From Paraburkholderia fungorum (GTDB lineage: Bacteria; Pseudomonadota; Gammaproteobacteria; Burkholderiales; Burkholderiaceae): 64,000 nt of DNA. The notes beneath the pieces were generated by a model, which made no database searches, was not told the DNA's origin, and was given only the letters and a program-made list of their open reading frames with translations. The translations under genes and the position numbers were made by a program. Positions within the stretch are counted from its first letter, which is position 1. Each line of letters opens with the position of its first letter. The stretch is taken from contig NZ_FNKP01000001.1 in the NCBI RefSeq assembly GCF_900099835.1, forward strand, positions 3,286,001 through 3,350,000, in the 5' to 3' direction. Positions 26,555-35,971 of the stretch are shown piece after piece.

Positions 26555-28084
26555 GTGACGCAAGGCTCGAAATACGATTTGCTCGTCGTAGGCGGCGGGA
26601 TCAACGGCGCAGGCATCGCTCGCGATGCAGCGGGCCGCGGCCTGTCGGTATTGCTCTGCGAACAGGACGATCTGGCCGCGCACACATCGTCGGCGAGTAC
26701 CAAGCTGATTCACGGCGGCTTGCGCTACCTCGAATACCGCGAGTTCGGGCTGGTGCGCAAAGCGCTGCAGGAACGCGAAACGCTGCTGCGCGCCGCGCCG
26801 CACATCATGTGGCCGCTGCGTTTCGTGATGCCGCACATGCCCGATCTGCGCCCGGCCTGGCTGATCCGCGCAGGACTTTTTCTATACGATCACCTCGCCA
26901 AACGCGAACTGCTGCCGGGTTCGCGCGGCATTTCAATGCAGAAGCATCCGGCCGGCGCACCGCTGGTCGATAGCATCAAGCGCGGCTTCGTCTATTCGGA
27001 CGGCTGGGTCAACGACGCACGGCTGGTCGTGCTCAACGCGCTGGACGCCCAGGAACACGGCGCGACCATCCTCACGCGCACCCGGCTGGTCAGCGCTGTG
27101 CGCGTGGGCGGCGAATGGCGCGCGCAACTCCGCCGCGCGGACGGCACGACGCTCGACGTGCGTGCCGCGTCTATCGCAAACGCGGCCGGTCCATGGGTCG
27201 GCGAACTGCTGCACGGCGCGCTCGGCCGCAAGTCGTCGCATAGCGTGCGGCTCGTCAAAGGCAGCCACATCGTCACGCGCCGCCTGTTCGAACACGACCA
27301 CGCGTACATCTTCCAGAACCCGGACAAGCGGATCATCTTCGCGATTCCGTACGAACACGACTACACGCTGATCGGCACGACCGATCTCGAATATCGCGGC
27401 GATCCGTCGAAAGTGGCGATCAACGGCGAAGAAACGCAGTACCTGTGCGACTCGATCAACCGCTACTTCAAGCAGAAGATTTCGCCCGCCGATGTGCGCT
27501 GGACCTATTCGGGCGTGCGTCCGCTGCTCGAGGATGAAGGCGCGGACAACCCGTCGGCGGTCACGCGCGACTACTCGCTCGAACTCGATGCACCTGCCGG
27601 CGAAGCACCGTTGCTGTCGGTGTTCGGCGGTAAAATCACGACCTTTCGCAAGCTGGCTGAAGAAGCCGTCGACAAGCTGGCCGGCGCGCTGCGCAACGAA
27701 ACGCCCGCGTGGACGGTCGGTGCGCCATTGCCCGGCGGCGATATTCCGAACGCGAATTTCGAGCGTTTCCTGACCGAACTCAAGCAGCAGCATTCGTGGT
27801 TGCCCGCCGATCTCGCTCATCGCCTCGCGCGCGCTTACGGTACGCGCGTCAAGCAGGTAATCGGCAACGCGCGCTCGCTGACCGATCTCGGTCACGCGTT
27901 CGCGCCGGGTCTTTACGAAACCGAGCTGATTTATCTGCGCGATGTCGAATGGGCGCGGAGCGCTCAGGATGTGCTGTGGCGTCGTTCGAAACTCGGTCTG
28001 CATGTCGAGCCGGGCACGCTTGATTCGGTCACGCAGACTATCGACGGCTGGTTCGCGCGCCAACCGGTGCGGCAAAGCGCTTAG
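26555..28084 (+). CDS. glpD: Aerobic glycerol-3-phosphate dehydrogenase
   Basis: 509-residue FAD enzyme of the inner membrane face, oxidising glycerol 3-phosphate to dihydroxyacetone phosphate and passing electrons to ubiquinone. The FAD Rossmann motif YDLLVVGGGINGAGIARDA is at the N-terminus; STKLIHGGLRYLEYREFGLV and WTYSGVRPLLEDE are family segments. Length compares with 501 in E. coli. GTG 26555 is chosen for AAGGA 8 bp before it; the frame extends upstream without a better site. Probably repressed by GlpR. Confidence 0.97.
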   Translation: MTQGSKYDLLVVGGGINGAGIARDAAGRGLSVLLCEQDDLAAHTSSASTKLIHGGLRYLEYREFGLVRKALQERETLLRAAPHIMWPLRFVMPHMPDLRPAWLIRAGLFLYDHLAKRELLPGSRGISMQKHPAGAPLVDSIKRGFVYSDGWVNDARLVVLNALDAQEHGATILTRTRLVSAVRVGGEWRAQLRRADGTTLDVRAASIANAAGPWVGELLHGALGRKSSHSVRLVKGSHIVTRRLFEHDHAYIFQNPDKRIIFAIPYEHDYTLIGTTDLEYRGDPSKVAINGEETQYLCDSINRYFKQKISPADVRWTYSGVRPLLEDEGADNPSAVTRDYSLELDAPAGEAPLLSVFGGKITTFRKLAEEAVDKLAGALRNETPAWTVGAPLPGGDIPNANFERFLTELKQQHSWLPADLAHRLARAYGTRVKQVIGNARSLTDLGHAFAPGLYETELIYLRDVEWARSAQDVLWRRSKLGLHVEPGTLDSVTQTIDGWFARQPVRQSA

Positions 28085-28405
28085 TTGCGTGGTCGGCGGG
28101 TCGGCGTGATGCGGGCAGGACGCGGGCGTGGGCGCCAAGCGGCTCCGGGTTCAGACACAAGCTGGTTGTTCGATCGCCCTCAGGCAATCGAACGGCCAGC
28201 GCGAACCGGATCACCTCACAGCAGCCTTCGCGCCGAACGAACCGGGCCAGAACGCACGAATCAGGCACGCGCGCGCAAACGCACACAAACGCACGCACCC
28301 GCAAACGCACAATCACACACTGTTTTGCAGTCCGCTTAAAACAACGAGCCGTTACCATCGCCGGTGAGCAGTCCGGGGATTTGCAAAACGCATGGAGAAG
28401 AGACA
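28085..28405. other. glpD-glpK gap with A/C-rich tract
   Basis: 321 bp without a gene. Bases 28255-28320 are strongly A/C-rich with repeated CGCACA/ACGCA units on the plus strand. No terminator is clear after glpD, so glpK may be read from glpD or from an own promoter here. Confidence 0.5.
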
Positions 28406-29905
28406 ATGCAGGATCAGTACATCCTCGCGCTTGACCAAGGCACCACCAGCTCGCGTGCGATGCTGTTCGACCGCAGCGGCAATGTCGTGTCGATTGCGCA
28501 GAAAGAATTCCAGCAGATCTATCCGCATCCGGGCTGGGTCGAGCACGATCCGCAGGAAATCTGGTCGACCCAGGCCGGCGTCGCCGCCGAAGCCGTCACG
28601 CGCGCGGGCATGAACGGCGCATCGATTGCCGCGATCGGCATTACGAATCAGCGCGAAACGACCATTGTGTGGGATCGCGAAACCGGCCATCCGGTCTATA
28701 ACGCGATCGTCTGGCAGGACCGCCGCACCGCCGATTTCTGCGACCAGCTCAAGGAGCAAGGTCTCGAAGAAAAAGTCCGCGCGAAAACGGGTCTGCCGGT
28801 CGATTCGTATTTTTCGGCGACCAAGATCCGCTGGATTCTCGACAACGTCGAAGGCGCGCGCGAGAAAGCCAAGCAAGGCCGCCTCGCGTTCGGCACGGTG
28901 GATAGCTGGCTCGTGTGGAATTTCACGAAAGGCGGCCTGCACGTCACCGACGTGACCAACGCGTCGCGCACGATGCTGTTCAACATTCACACGCTGAAGT
29001 GGGACGACGAGTTGCTCGACGCGCTCGATATTCCGCGCAGCATGTTGCCGGAGGTGCGGCCTTCGTCGGAAATTTACGGGCCGACCAAGACCACGGTATT
29101 CGCGTCGAAGATCCCGCTCGCGGGCATCGCCGGCGACCAGCACGCCGCCCTCTTCGGCCAGATGTGCACGGAGTCGGGCATGGTGAAGAACACCTACGGC
29201 ACCGGCTGCTTCCTCGTGATGAATACCGGCGACAAGCCGATCGAATCGAAGAACAACCTCGTCACGACGATCGCCTGGCAGATCGGCGACAAGATCAACT
29301 ACGCGCTCGAAGGCAGCATATTTATCGGCGGCGCGGTGGTGCAGTGGCTGCGCGACGGCCTCGGCATCATCAAGAACGCGGCAGAAATCGAAACGCTCGC
29401 GCGCGGCGTGCCGCATTGCGACGGCGTGTATCTGGTGCCCGCGTTTGCCGGGCTCGGCGCGCCGCACTGGAACGCACGCGCTCGCGGCACGCTGTTCGGC
29501 GTGACGCGCGGCACGACCTCCGCGCACATTGCGCGCGCGGCGCTCGATTCGATCGCCTATCAATCGCTCGACGTGCTGAAGGCGATGGAAGCCGATTCGG
29601 GTATTCGCATCGGCGAATTGCGGGTGGACGGCGGCGCGTGCGCGAACAATCTGCTGATGCAATTCCAGGCCGATATTCTCGGCGTCGACGCGGTGCGTCC
29701 GAAGGTGCCGGAAACGACCGCGTTGGGCGCGGCCTATCTGGCGGGCCTCGCGGTGGGCTACTGGAAGGATGTGGACGAACTGCACAGCCAGTGGAAGCTC
29801 GACCGCCGCTTCACGCCCGCGCTGCCGCACGCCGATGTCAGGGATTGCCTCGACGGCTGGAAGCGCGCGATTCGCGCGGCGAAAGCATGGGCCGACACGC
29901 CCTGA
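28406..29905 (+). CDS. glpK: Glycerol kinase
   Basis: 499-residue FGGY kinase that phosphorylates glycerol to glycerol 3-phosphate. The N-terminal ATPase motif [41 protein letters not shown] segment ([13 protein letters not shown]) and C-terminal [19 protein letters not shown] are diagnostic. Length fits E. coli GlpK (502). ATG 28406 follows GGAGAAG. Forms the glycerol module with glpR and glpD; no glpF facilitator gene is here. Confidence 0.97.
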   Translation: MQDQYILALDQGTTSSRAMLFDRSGNVVSIAQKEFQQIYPHPGWVEHDPQEIWSTQAGVAAEAVTRAGMNGASIAAIGITNQRETTIVWDRETGHPVYNAIVWQDRRTADFCDQLKEQGLEEKVRAKTGLPVDSYFSATKIRWILDNVEGAREKAKQGRLAFGTVDSWLVWNFTKGGLHVTDVTNASRTMLFNIHTLKWDDELLDALDIPRSMLPEVRPSSEIYGPTKTTVFASKIPLAGIAGDQHAALFGQMCTESGMVKNTYGTGCFLVMNTGDKPIESKNNLVTTIAWQIGDKINYALEGSIFIGGAVVQWLRDGLGIIKNAAEIETLARGVPHCDGVYLVPAFAGLGAPHWNARARGTLFGVTRGTTSAHIARAALDSIAYQSLDVLKAMEADSGIRIGELRVDGGACANNLLMQFQADILGVDAVRPKVPETTALGAAYLAGLAVGYWKDVDELHSQWKLDRRFTPALPHADVRDCLDGWKRAIRAAKAWADTP

Positions 29906-30073
29906 CTGGCTGACCGCAAAGTCGCCGCCTGAACCTGCCCGCGCGAATGAAAGCGGCGGCAAGACGTCGCCGCCATGGGGGCGACGTCAAAGCACGTATC
30001 ATGATGCTTTCAATCAACGCGCATGAGCTTGCCGTTCTTCGGCTCACGCGCTTCCCGCTTCTGCATTTCAGGC

Positions 30074-30760
30074 ATGATCGACCACCTCATCTGTGACTGC
30101 GACGGCGTGCTCGTCGACAGTGAAATCATCGCTGACCGCGTGATGTTCGAAACGCTGACCAGCACCTTCCCCGGCCTCGACTTCGAACCGGTCGTCAAGA
30201 CGGCGTTCGGTCAGCAAACCTCGCGCTTTCTCGAAGGCATCGAGAAGTCGTTCGACATCACGTTGCCCGCGGATTTTCTCAACACCATCGATCACGCCGT
30301 CGAGCTTGAACTCGCGGCGTCGCTCAGTCCGATCAACGGCGTGCGCGAGGCGTTGCAACGCGTGACGTTGCCGGCAGCGGTGGTCTCCAACAGCCGGATG
30401 GCACGCGTGACCGCGTCGGTGCGGCGAGCCGGTTTACAGCAGATTTTCGGCGAGCGGATTTTCAGCGCCGAACAGGTCGCGCGGCCCAAGCCTTATCCCG
30501 ATGTGTATCTGTTTGCCGCGCAGACGTTGGGCGTGGAGCCGTCACGCTGCATCGTTGTCGAAGATAGCGTGGCGGGCTTGAACGCGGCGCGCGCGGCGGG
30601 AATGAAGACGATTGCGTTCGTCGGCGCGAGCCACATCCCCGATGGTTATGCGGACGCGCTGCGCAAAATGGGCATGACACGCATCATGAAACATATGGAC
30701 GAGCTGCCCGCGCTAATCGAGGCCGGCGTGCGTGGGGATTTCGGGGACGTGCAGTCGTAG
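30074..30760 (+). CDS. HAD-superfamily phosphatase, subfamily IA
   Basis: 228-residue hydrolase. Motif I is DCDGVLVDSE with nucleophile Asp8 and acid Asp10; motif II lies in AAVVSNSRMARV, motif III Lys in RPKPYPDVYLFAA and motif IV in CIVVEDSVAGLNAARAAG. The cap domain follows motif I, as in phosphoglucomutase or sugar-phosphate phosphatases. Position after glpK suggests a phosphorylated small sugar or polyol, unproven. An ATG at 30023 would add 17 residues outside the fold. Confidence 0.85.
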   Translation: MIDHLICDCDGVLVDSEIIADRVMFETLTSTFPGLDFEPVVKTAFGQQTSRFLEGIEKSFDITLPADFLNTIDHAVELELAASLSPINGVREALQRVTLPAAVVSNSRMARVTASVRRAGLQQIFGERIFSAEQVARPKPYPDVYLFAAQTLGVEPSRCIVVEDSVAGLNAARAAGMKTIAFVGASHIPDGYADALRKMGMTRIMKHMDELPALIEAGVRGDFGDVQS

Positions 30761-30795
30761 CCTGAATTGCAGTCACGTCGAGTTGCAGCGATAAA

Positions 30796-30827
30796 AAAGG
30801 CCGAATCTGTCTATCAGATTCGGCCTT
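30796..30827. terminator. Bidirectional terminator HAD / ribB
   Basis: AAAGGCCGAATCTG (30796-30809) pairs with CAGATTCGGCCTTT (30814-30827). T runs occur on both strands; the two flanking genes converge. Confidence 0.92.
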
Positions 30828-30883
30828 TGTGTTTGCGCCGCGTGTCTGTGGCTCACATGCGGTGCTTAACGCCAATCAATTCA

Positions 30884-31618
30884 TCAAACCTCTTCCACCT
30901 CACGCTCGCGCACCCGCGCCAGCGCTTCACGAAACGCCACCAGCTCCGCAATCGTCAGCATCGGCAGATTGTGTTGTGCGGCGAAACGTTCGACGTCGGC
31001 ACCGCGCGTCATCGTGCCGTCCGCGTTCATCAGTTCGCACAGCACGCCGGCCGGCTTCAGACCCGCGAGGACCGCGAGATCGACCGTGCCTTCGGTGTGG
31101 CCGCGTCGCGCGAGCACGCCGCCGGGCATCGCCCGCAGCGGGAACACGTGGCCCGGGCTCACGATATCGGCAGGCTTCGCCGCGTCGGCAATCGCCGCGC
31201 GGATCGTCGTCAGGCGATCGACCGCCGACACCCCCGTCGTCACGCCCTCGCGCGCTTCGATCGACACCGTGAACGCGGTGCCGTAACGGCTTGCGTTGTT
31301 GGTGGTCATCGGCGGAAGTTCGAGCGAACGGATTGTGTCGTCGGGCAGGCACAGGCAAACAATGCCGCTGCACTCTCGGATCAGCAACGCCATGGTTTCG
31401 ACCGACAGACGCTCGGCAGATACCACCAGATCGGCTTCGTTCTCGCGATCGTCGTCATCCTGAAGGACGACGGCGCGGCCGTCGCGCATGGCCTGCAACG
31501 CGGCGGCGATGCGGGGCGGCACAGCTTCGGTGGCGAGTAGCGGGAGATCGTCGATTGCATCGCTGGCAATCGTCAAGGGAGCAGGAAATTTAGCAAAAGA
31601 CATAGTTGAAACGCTCAT
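30884..31618 (-). CDS. ribB: 3,4-dihydroxy-2-butanone 4-phosphate synthase
   Basis: 244-residue RibB, which makes the four-carbon precursor of riboflavin from ribulose 5-phosphate. Active-site segments are [41 protein letters not shown] and [16 protein letters not shown]; the GTP cyclohydrolase II domain of fused RibBA is absent. ATG 31618 lacks a strong ribosome site; ATG 31603 is an alternative. An FMN riboswitch lies 143 bases upstream, so flavin feedback is expected. Confidence 0.96.
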   Translation of the reverse strand: MSVSTMSFAKFPAPLTIASDAIDDLPLLATEAVPPRIAAALQAMRDGRAVVLQDDDDRENEADLVVSAERLSVETMALLIRECSGIVCLCLPDDTIRSLELPPMTTNNASRYGTAFTVSIEAREGVTTGVSAVDRLTTIRAAIADAAKPADIVSPGHVFPLRAMPGGVLARRGHTEGTVDLAVLAGLKPAGVLCELMNADGTMTRGADVERFAAQHNLPMLTIAELVAFREALARVREREVEEV

Positions 31619-31761
31619 CGCAAAAGTGGGGCGAAAAACGTTTCAGGGCATTGCAAACAGACAAAGACGCGCCGCTGAACGCCGCCCGATTCAAGCGGGG
31701 CGACGCTCGCGCACCGCCTGAACCTCGGGCGACGCCACGACAACGACCATGACTATCTGCA

Positions 31762-31946
31762 CATCTTCTTTCATCCGGACTGTGACCGTCGGCTCTGGCT
31801 TTTCACCAGATCTGCTGACCCCGCTGCGGTCCTCGATGCACTGAGAAAAACCGCACGATGCGGGCGCTCGCGGGCTCACCGGCTCACGCTTTCGCGCTGC
31901 CGGCATACCGCCGGTGGGGAATTTCACCCCGCCCTGAAGACGCACT
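31762..31946 (-). promoter_or_regulatory. FMN riboswitch (RFN element) of ribB
   Basis: Reading the minus strand from 31946: CTTCAGGGCGGGGTGAAATT, CCCCACCGGCGGTA, then GCCCGCGAGCG, GGTCAGCAGATCTGGTGA, AGCCAGAGCCGACGGT and CAGTCCGGATGAAAGAAGAT. These are the conserved blocks of the RFN aptamer in order. FMN binding normally shuts off ribB by sequestering the start or by termination. Confidence 0.97.
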
Positions 31947-32067
31947 GATTGCCGGATCGACCGGCTGGCAAAGCTTACAACAGTCGCGCATGGGCTGCTG
32001 CGCGACAGACCACGGCCTGACAGGAAGCTCTATTTCGAGACAAGCTGTCATCAGCCTGAAATTGTGC

Positions 32068-32799
32068 TCAAACGGGTGTCGCTTCGCGCTGTGGCGTCGC
32101 CTGGGTTTGAGCTTCCGGCTGCGTTTCATGCCGCGTCTCGTGCAGCGCGGGCACGTCCCAGCGCGGCGGGGTCTCCGCCTTCAGCGTGACGCGAAACGCG
32201 CGCGCCTCGGTATCGCCAGGATTGCGCAGACTATGCGGCTGATCGGCATCGAACACGATTGCGTCGCCGGTTGCGAGCAACTGGCGCTGATCGTGAACGC
32301 TGACTTCGAGCGTGCCTTCGCTAACCACCAGATTCACCGTCGTGCCCGGCGCGCGGCGCGTGCCCGCCTCGGTGTGCAACGGCGCGATTCGCAATTCGTG
32401 GAACTCGGCGGCAGTCGGTTCGGCATCGGGATAAAGCGGCCGCGCCGAATAGCGCCCGTTCGAACTGACGATGCGCTGCGAGCGCTCGGCCGGCAGATGC
32501 TCGAAGCCGTTAGTCGCATGACGCCGCAAGAACGCCGCCACCGATACCTTCAGCGCAGCCGCCACCTTACACAGCACCTTGATGGACGGCACGCTGCGCG
32601 CCGATTCGATCTGCGCGAGCATGGCCCGCGACACGCCCGACGCGCGGGCCAAAGCATCGAGCGACAGTTGCCGCTCGGCACGCAGGCGGGCCAGATTGAC
32701 GCCGACCAGGTGCTCGAGTGCGTCGAAGGGTTCGGCGGCGCGCGGCGACGCATCGGCGTCGATCGAGGGATCGCGGACCAGCGCGAGCGGGGAATGCAT
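32068..32799 (-). CDS. XRE-family regulator with C-terminal cupin domain
   Basis: 243-residue regulator. An XRE helix-turn-helix (LVGVNLARLRAERQLSLDALARASGVSRAMLAQIESARSVPS spans it) is followed by a cupin sensor (GTTVNLVVSEGTLEVSVHDQ, LATGDAIVFDADQPHSLRN). Such proteins often control amino-acid or polyamine genes. ATG 32799 has GGAGG upstream; ATG 32829 does not. The C-terminal ~20 residues are a Glu/Gln/Thr-rich tail. Monocistronic; target unknown. Confidence 0.9.
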   Translation of the reverse strand: MHSPLALVRDPSIDADASPRAAEPFDALEHLVGVNLARLRAERQLSLDALARASGVSRAMLAQIESARSVPSIKVLCKVAAALKVSVAAFLRRHATNGFEHLPAERSQRIVSSNGRYSARPLYPDAEPTAAEFHELRIAPLHTEAGTRRAPGTTVNLVVSEGTLEVSVHDQRQLLATGDAIVFDADQPHSLRNPGDTEARAFRVTLKAETPPRWDVPALHETRHETQPEAQTQATPQREATPV

Positions 32800-33085
32800 G
32801 ATTGCCTCCAAAGCGCCGCCGGACGGCAACGCATGCGGTTAGTGGAAGCAAGATAGCATCGCGTCCGCCCACGCCCAACGAAGTTATCTTCACACTGTTA
32901 TCAGTATTGCGGAGGGCGATTCTGGCAAAGCTTGTGCGGATTTTTCATATGGACAGGAGCTAGATTGAAGGCTCCTGGTCAGTCGTGCGGCGCATGCGTA
33001 ACCGGGCCTTACAGGGTTGAAGGCACAACCGTCCCATACGGCATCGGCCGGTTGCGCCCTCTTCCCTCATCGCTAAATCTCGGTG

Positions 33086-34273
33086 TCAGACGTGCTCGCG
33101 CACTGTCACAGGCTGCTGCGCCGCCTTCGACACCGGCGCATCCATCCGCGCGGCGAACCACGTCAGCAACAGCGCCACCACGCTGACGCCCGCCGCGACC
33201 CACGGCAGCGTATCGAGCGAATGGCCGTGGTTGATCACCAGGCCGCCGAGCCACGCGCCGCCCGCATTGCCCACGTTGAACGCGCCGATGTTCAGCGTCG
33301 ACGCGAGATTCGGCGCGGCGGCCGCCTTCTCGACCACGCGCATCTGCAACGGCGGCACCGTCGCGAACGCGGCAATGCCCCATACGAAAATCGTGATCGC
33401 GGCGGCCACCTGCGAATGGCTGGTGCGCGCGAAAATCGCCATCACCACGGCCAGCGCGACCAGAATGCCCATCAGCGACGGCATCAGCGCGCGGTCCGCG
33501 AGCTTGCCGCCGACCGTATTGCCGATCGTCAGACCCACGCCGAACAGCACCAGAATCAGCGTCACGCCACGCGGCGAGAAGCCGCTCACCTGCTCCAGAA
33601 TCGGCGCGATATACGTGAACACGACGAACACGCCGCCGAAGCCGAGCACCGTCATCGCGAGCGCGGTCCAGACTTGCGGGTCTTTCAGCACGCGCACTTC
33701 GTGACCGAGACCGACGGGCCCGGAATCGTGACGATTCGGCACCAGCGCGGTCACGCCGAGCAGCGACAGCACGCCAAACGCGCTGACGATCCAGAACGCC
33801 GCGCGCCAGCCGAACTGCTGTCCGATGAAGGTGCCGAACGGCACGCCGAGCACGTTCGCGAGCGTCAGGCCGGTGAACATCAGCGCAATCGCGCTGGCAC
33901 GCTTTTCGGACGGCACGAGCGACGCCGCCACCACCGCGCCGATCCCGAAGAACGAACCGTGCGCGAACGACGTCACGATGCGCGCGATCATCAGCACGGA
34001 ATAGTCTGACGCCACCGCGCACAGCGTATTGCCGACGATGAACACGCCCATCAGCAACTGCAATGCGAGCTTGCGCGGCATCTTGCTCGTGAGCACCGCG
34101 AGCAGCGGCGCGCCGACCGCGACGCCGAGCGCATAGCCGCTCACCAGCAGCCCCGCCGACGGAATCGACACGGACAGATCGCGCGCAACCTCGGGCAGCA
34201 AGCCCATGATCACGAATTCGGTCGTGCCGATTGCGAATGCGCTGATTGCCAGCGCGAGTAACGGAATGGGCAT
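33086..34273 (-). CDS. MFS exporter, AraJ/YdhP-like (DHA1)
   Basis: 395-residue twelve-helix permease. The start MPIPLLALAISAFAIGTTEFVIMGLLPEVA and GLLVSGYALGVAVGAPLLAVLTSKMPRK are typical of the DHA1 sugar-efflux or drug-efflux group. Cargo unknown. It follows the VOC gene with a 15-bp gap, so both share a transcript; the divergent LysR regulator probably controls them. Confidence 0.92.
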   Translation of the reverse strand: MPIPLLALAISAFAIGTTEFVIMGLLPEVARDLSVSIPSAGLLVSGYALGVAVGAPLLAVLTSKMPRKLALQLLMGVFIVGNTLCAVASDYSVLMIARIVTSFAHGSFFGIGAVVAASLVPSEKRASAIALMFTGLTLANVLGVPFGTFIGQQFGWRAAFWIVSAFGVLSLLGVTALVPNRHDSGPVGLGHEVRVLKDPQVWTALAMTVLGFGGVFVVFTYIAPILEQVSGFSPRGVTLILVLFGVGLTIGNTVGGKLADRALMPSLMGILVALAVVMAIFARTSHSQVAAAITIFVWGIAAFATVPPLQMRVVEKAAAAPNLASTLNIGAFNVGNAGGAWLGGLVINHGHSLDTLPWVAAGVSVVALLLTWFAARMDAPVSKAAQQPVTVREHV

Positions 34274-34288
34274 TTTAATTCTCCAGTC

Positions 34289-34693
34289 TTAAAGTTGAGC
34301 GTGAATCAGCGTCGTCACGAATTCGATGACGACGCCCGGCGCGAGCGCCACGAACAATTGCCGTTCGGCGGGCTGCGCGCCCATTTGCGGGACCTGCGCG
34401 GTTTGATAGGCGACGCCTTCCGCGTCGAGGCGCTCCAGCAACGCCTGCCATTCGGCCGCGCCGTCCAGCCGGAAAGCGATGTGGTCGATCCGCGGCGCCA
34501 CCCGGCTCTGCGTGGCAGCAGCCGGCATCGTCGAGTCGATCAGATGCAGCACCGGACGGCCGTTTGCGTACAGCCAGTAGCCATCCACCGAAAACGGCGG
34601 GCGCGCGCCTTCGGTCAGTCCGGCGATGTCGACGAAGAAATGCCGGGCGGTGTCGAGATCGGCGATGACGATGGTGGCGTGGTCGAGTTGCAT
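34289..34693 (-). CDS. VOC-family (glyoxalase/dioxygenase-like) protein
   Basis: 134-residue vicinal-oxygen-chelate fold protein: MQLDHATIVIADLDTARHFF at the start, a GYWLYANGRPVLHLID strand, RIDHIAFRLDG and VVIEFVT at the end give two beta-alpha-beta-beta-beta units. His4 and the Glu near the C-terminus could bind a metal. Reaction unknown. ATG 34693 has GAGG before it; the open frame runs far upstream but has no sense. First gene of an operon with the MFS exporter. Confidence 0.85.
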   Translation of the reverse strand: MQLDHATIVIADLDTARHFFVDIAGLTEGARPPFSVDGYWLYANGRPVLHLIDSTMPAAATQSRVAPRIDHIAFRLDGAAEWQALLERLDAEGVAYQTAQVPQMGAQPAERQLFVALAPGVVIEFVTTLIHAQL

Positions 34694-34793
34694 GGCGTCT
34701 GCCTCGGGAATGCCGACACTTGCACGCGCGGCATCAGGGTTTTCGAGGAGTGCATTGTCGGTGCGGAGCGTCGATTTGATAATTGGCGTAGCA

Positions 34794-34812
34794 TTTGAAG
34801 CATTTTCAAATT
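34794..34812. promoter_or_regulatory. Inverted repeat, candidate LysR regulator site
   Basis: ATTTGAA-GCATT-TTCAAAT is a perfect 7-bp dyad with a 5-bp spacer in the VOC/LysR intergenic region, 20 bp before the LysR ATG. It contains a T-N11-A core. Likely autoregulatory site. Confidence 0.6.
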
Positions 34813-34831
34813 CTTTTTGAAAGCACGAACG

Positions 34832-35815
34832 ATGGACAACCTCGGTGACATCCGCCTCTTCGTCGAAGCCGCGCAGCAGGGCAGTCTGTCGGCGGCGGGC
34901 CGCAAAATGGGCCTGACGCCGGCCGCCGCGAGCGCGCGCCTGGCCAAGCTCGAAACCGGCCTGAAGGCGCGGCTGTTCGAGCGCACCACCCGCCAGTTGC
35001 GGCTCACCGACGAGGGCCGGCTTTATCTGAATTGCTGCCGCCAGGCGCTGCAATCGCTCGACGACGCCGAGGCCGCGCTGCAAGCCGGACAAGGCGTCGT
35101 GCGTGGCAAAGTGCGAATTTCGGCGACGTCCGACTTCGGCCGCAATCTGCTGATGCACTGGCTCGACGAATTCAACGCGCTCTACCCCGAAGTGACGTTC
35201 GCGCTGACGCTGTCCGATTCGCTGTCGAACCTCGTGCAGGAAGATATCGATCTGGCGATCCGTTTCGGCGTGCCGCAGGACAGTTCGCTGGTCGCCCGCA
35301 AGCTCGCGCCGAACCGGCGTGTGCTGTGCGCGTCGCCGGAATACATTGCGCGCAAGGGCGAGCCGAAAGATCCGCACGATCTGGCGAATTTCGATTGCAT
35401 CGTGCTCGGCACCGCTTCCGGCTGGGCGAACGAGTGGCACTTCACGCGCGGCGACGAGGAGCAGAACTACACGGTGCCATTCGAAACCGCGCGCGAGACC
35501 AATGACGGCGCGGTTGCCCGCGAATGGGCGTTGCGCGGCTACGGCATCGTGATCAAGTCGATGTGGGACGTGGAAGCGGATCTGCGCGCCGACGGTCTGA
35601 AAATCCTGTTGCCGGAGTGGCGCTATCCAGACGCGCCGCTGCACGCGCTTTATCACCGCAACCGCTTCATGGCGCCACGCGTACGCGTGCTGCTGGATTT
35701 TCTCAGCGAGCGTTTCGCGCAGGTGTCGGACGAACTGGAAAGCCTGCTGGGCTTGCCGCCGGAGCGGCCGCGCGCTGCCGCAGCGGAGAAAACCGCATCC
35801 CGTGAAGGGCTATAA
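34832..35815 (+). CDS. LysR-family transcriptional regulator
   Basis: 327-residue LTTR. The N-terminal winged helix (MDNLGDIRLFVEAAQQGSLSAAGRKMGLTPAAASARLAKLE) leads to a periplasmic-binding-protein-like effector domain (GVVRGKVRISATSDFG, LVQEDIDLAIRFGVPQDSSLVARK). It is of the DsdC/YafC-like type. ATG 34832 is chosen over a TTG at 34817. Divergent from VOC-MFS and probably its activator or repressor. Confidence 0.93.
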   Translation: MDNLGDIRLFVEAAQQGSLSAAGRKMGLTPAAASARLAKLETGLKARLFERTTRQLRLTDEGRLYLNCCRQALQSLDDAEAALQAGQGVVRGKVRISATSDFGRNLLMHWLDEFNALYPEVTFALTLSDSLSNLVQEDIDLAIRFGVPQDSSLVARKLAPNRRVLCASPEYIARKGEPKDPHDLANFDCIVLGTASGWANEWHFTRGDEEQNYTVPFETARETNDGAVAREWALRGYGIVIKSMWDVEADLRADGLKILLPEWRYPDAPLHALYHRNRFMAPRVRVLLDFLSERFAQVSDELESLLGLPPERPRAAAAEKTASREGL

Positions 35816-35971
35816 TGTTGCGTTACGCTGCAAACGTGTAGAGCCTGCAAACCGCGACTACGCGCAGGTTCCAAAGCAGGCCCGGGCGGCCCAAAGCACC
35901 GCCCCTACGTTTCGCCCCCCTTTACCTTTTACCGACGCCCCCAGGTTAACCACTGCGACCGGCGAAATTCG

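Noticed and set aside
34694..35656. N-terminal extension of the VOC protein up to 35656
   Set aside because: The extension is antisense to the LysR regulator gene and contains no recognisable domain; ATG 34693 has a ribosome-binding site and starts the VOC fold.
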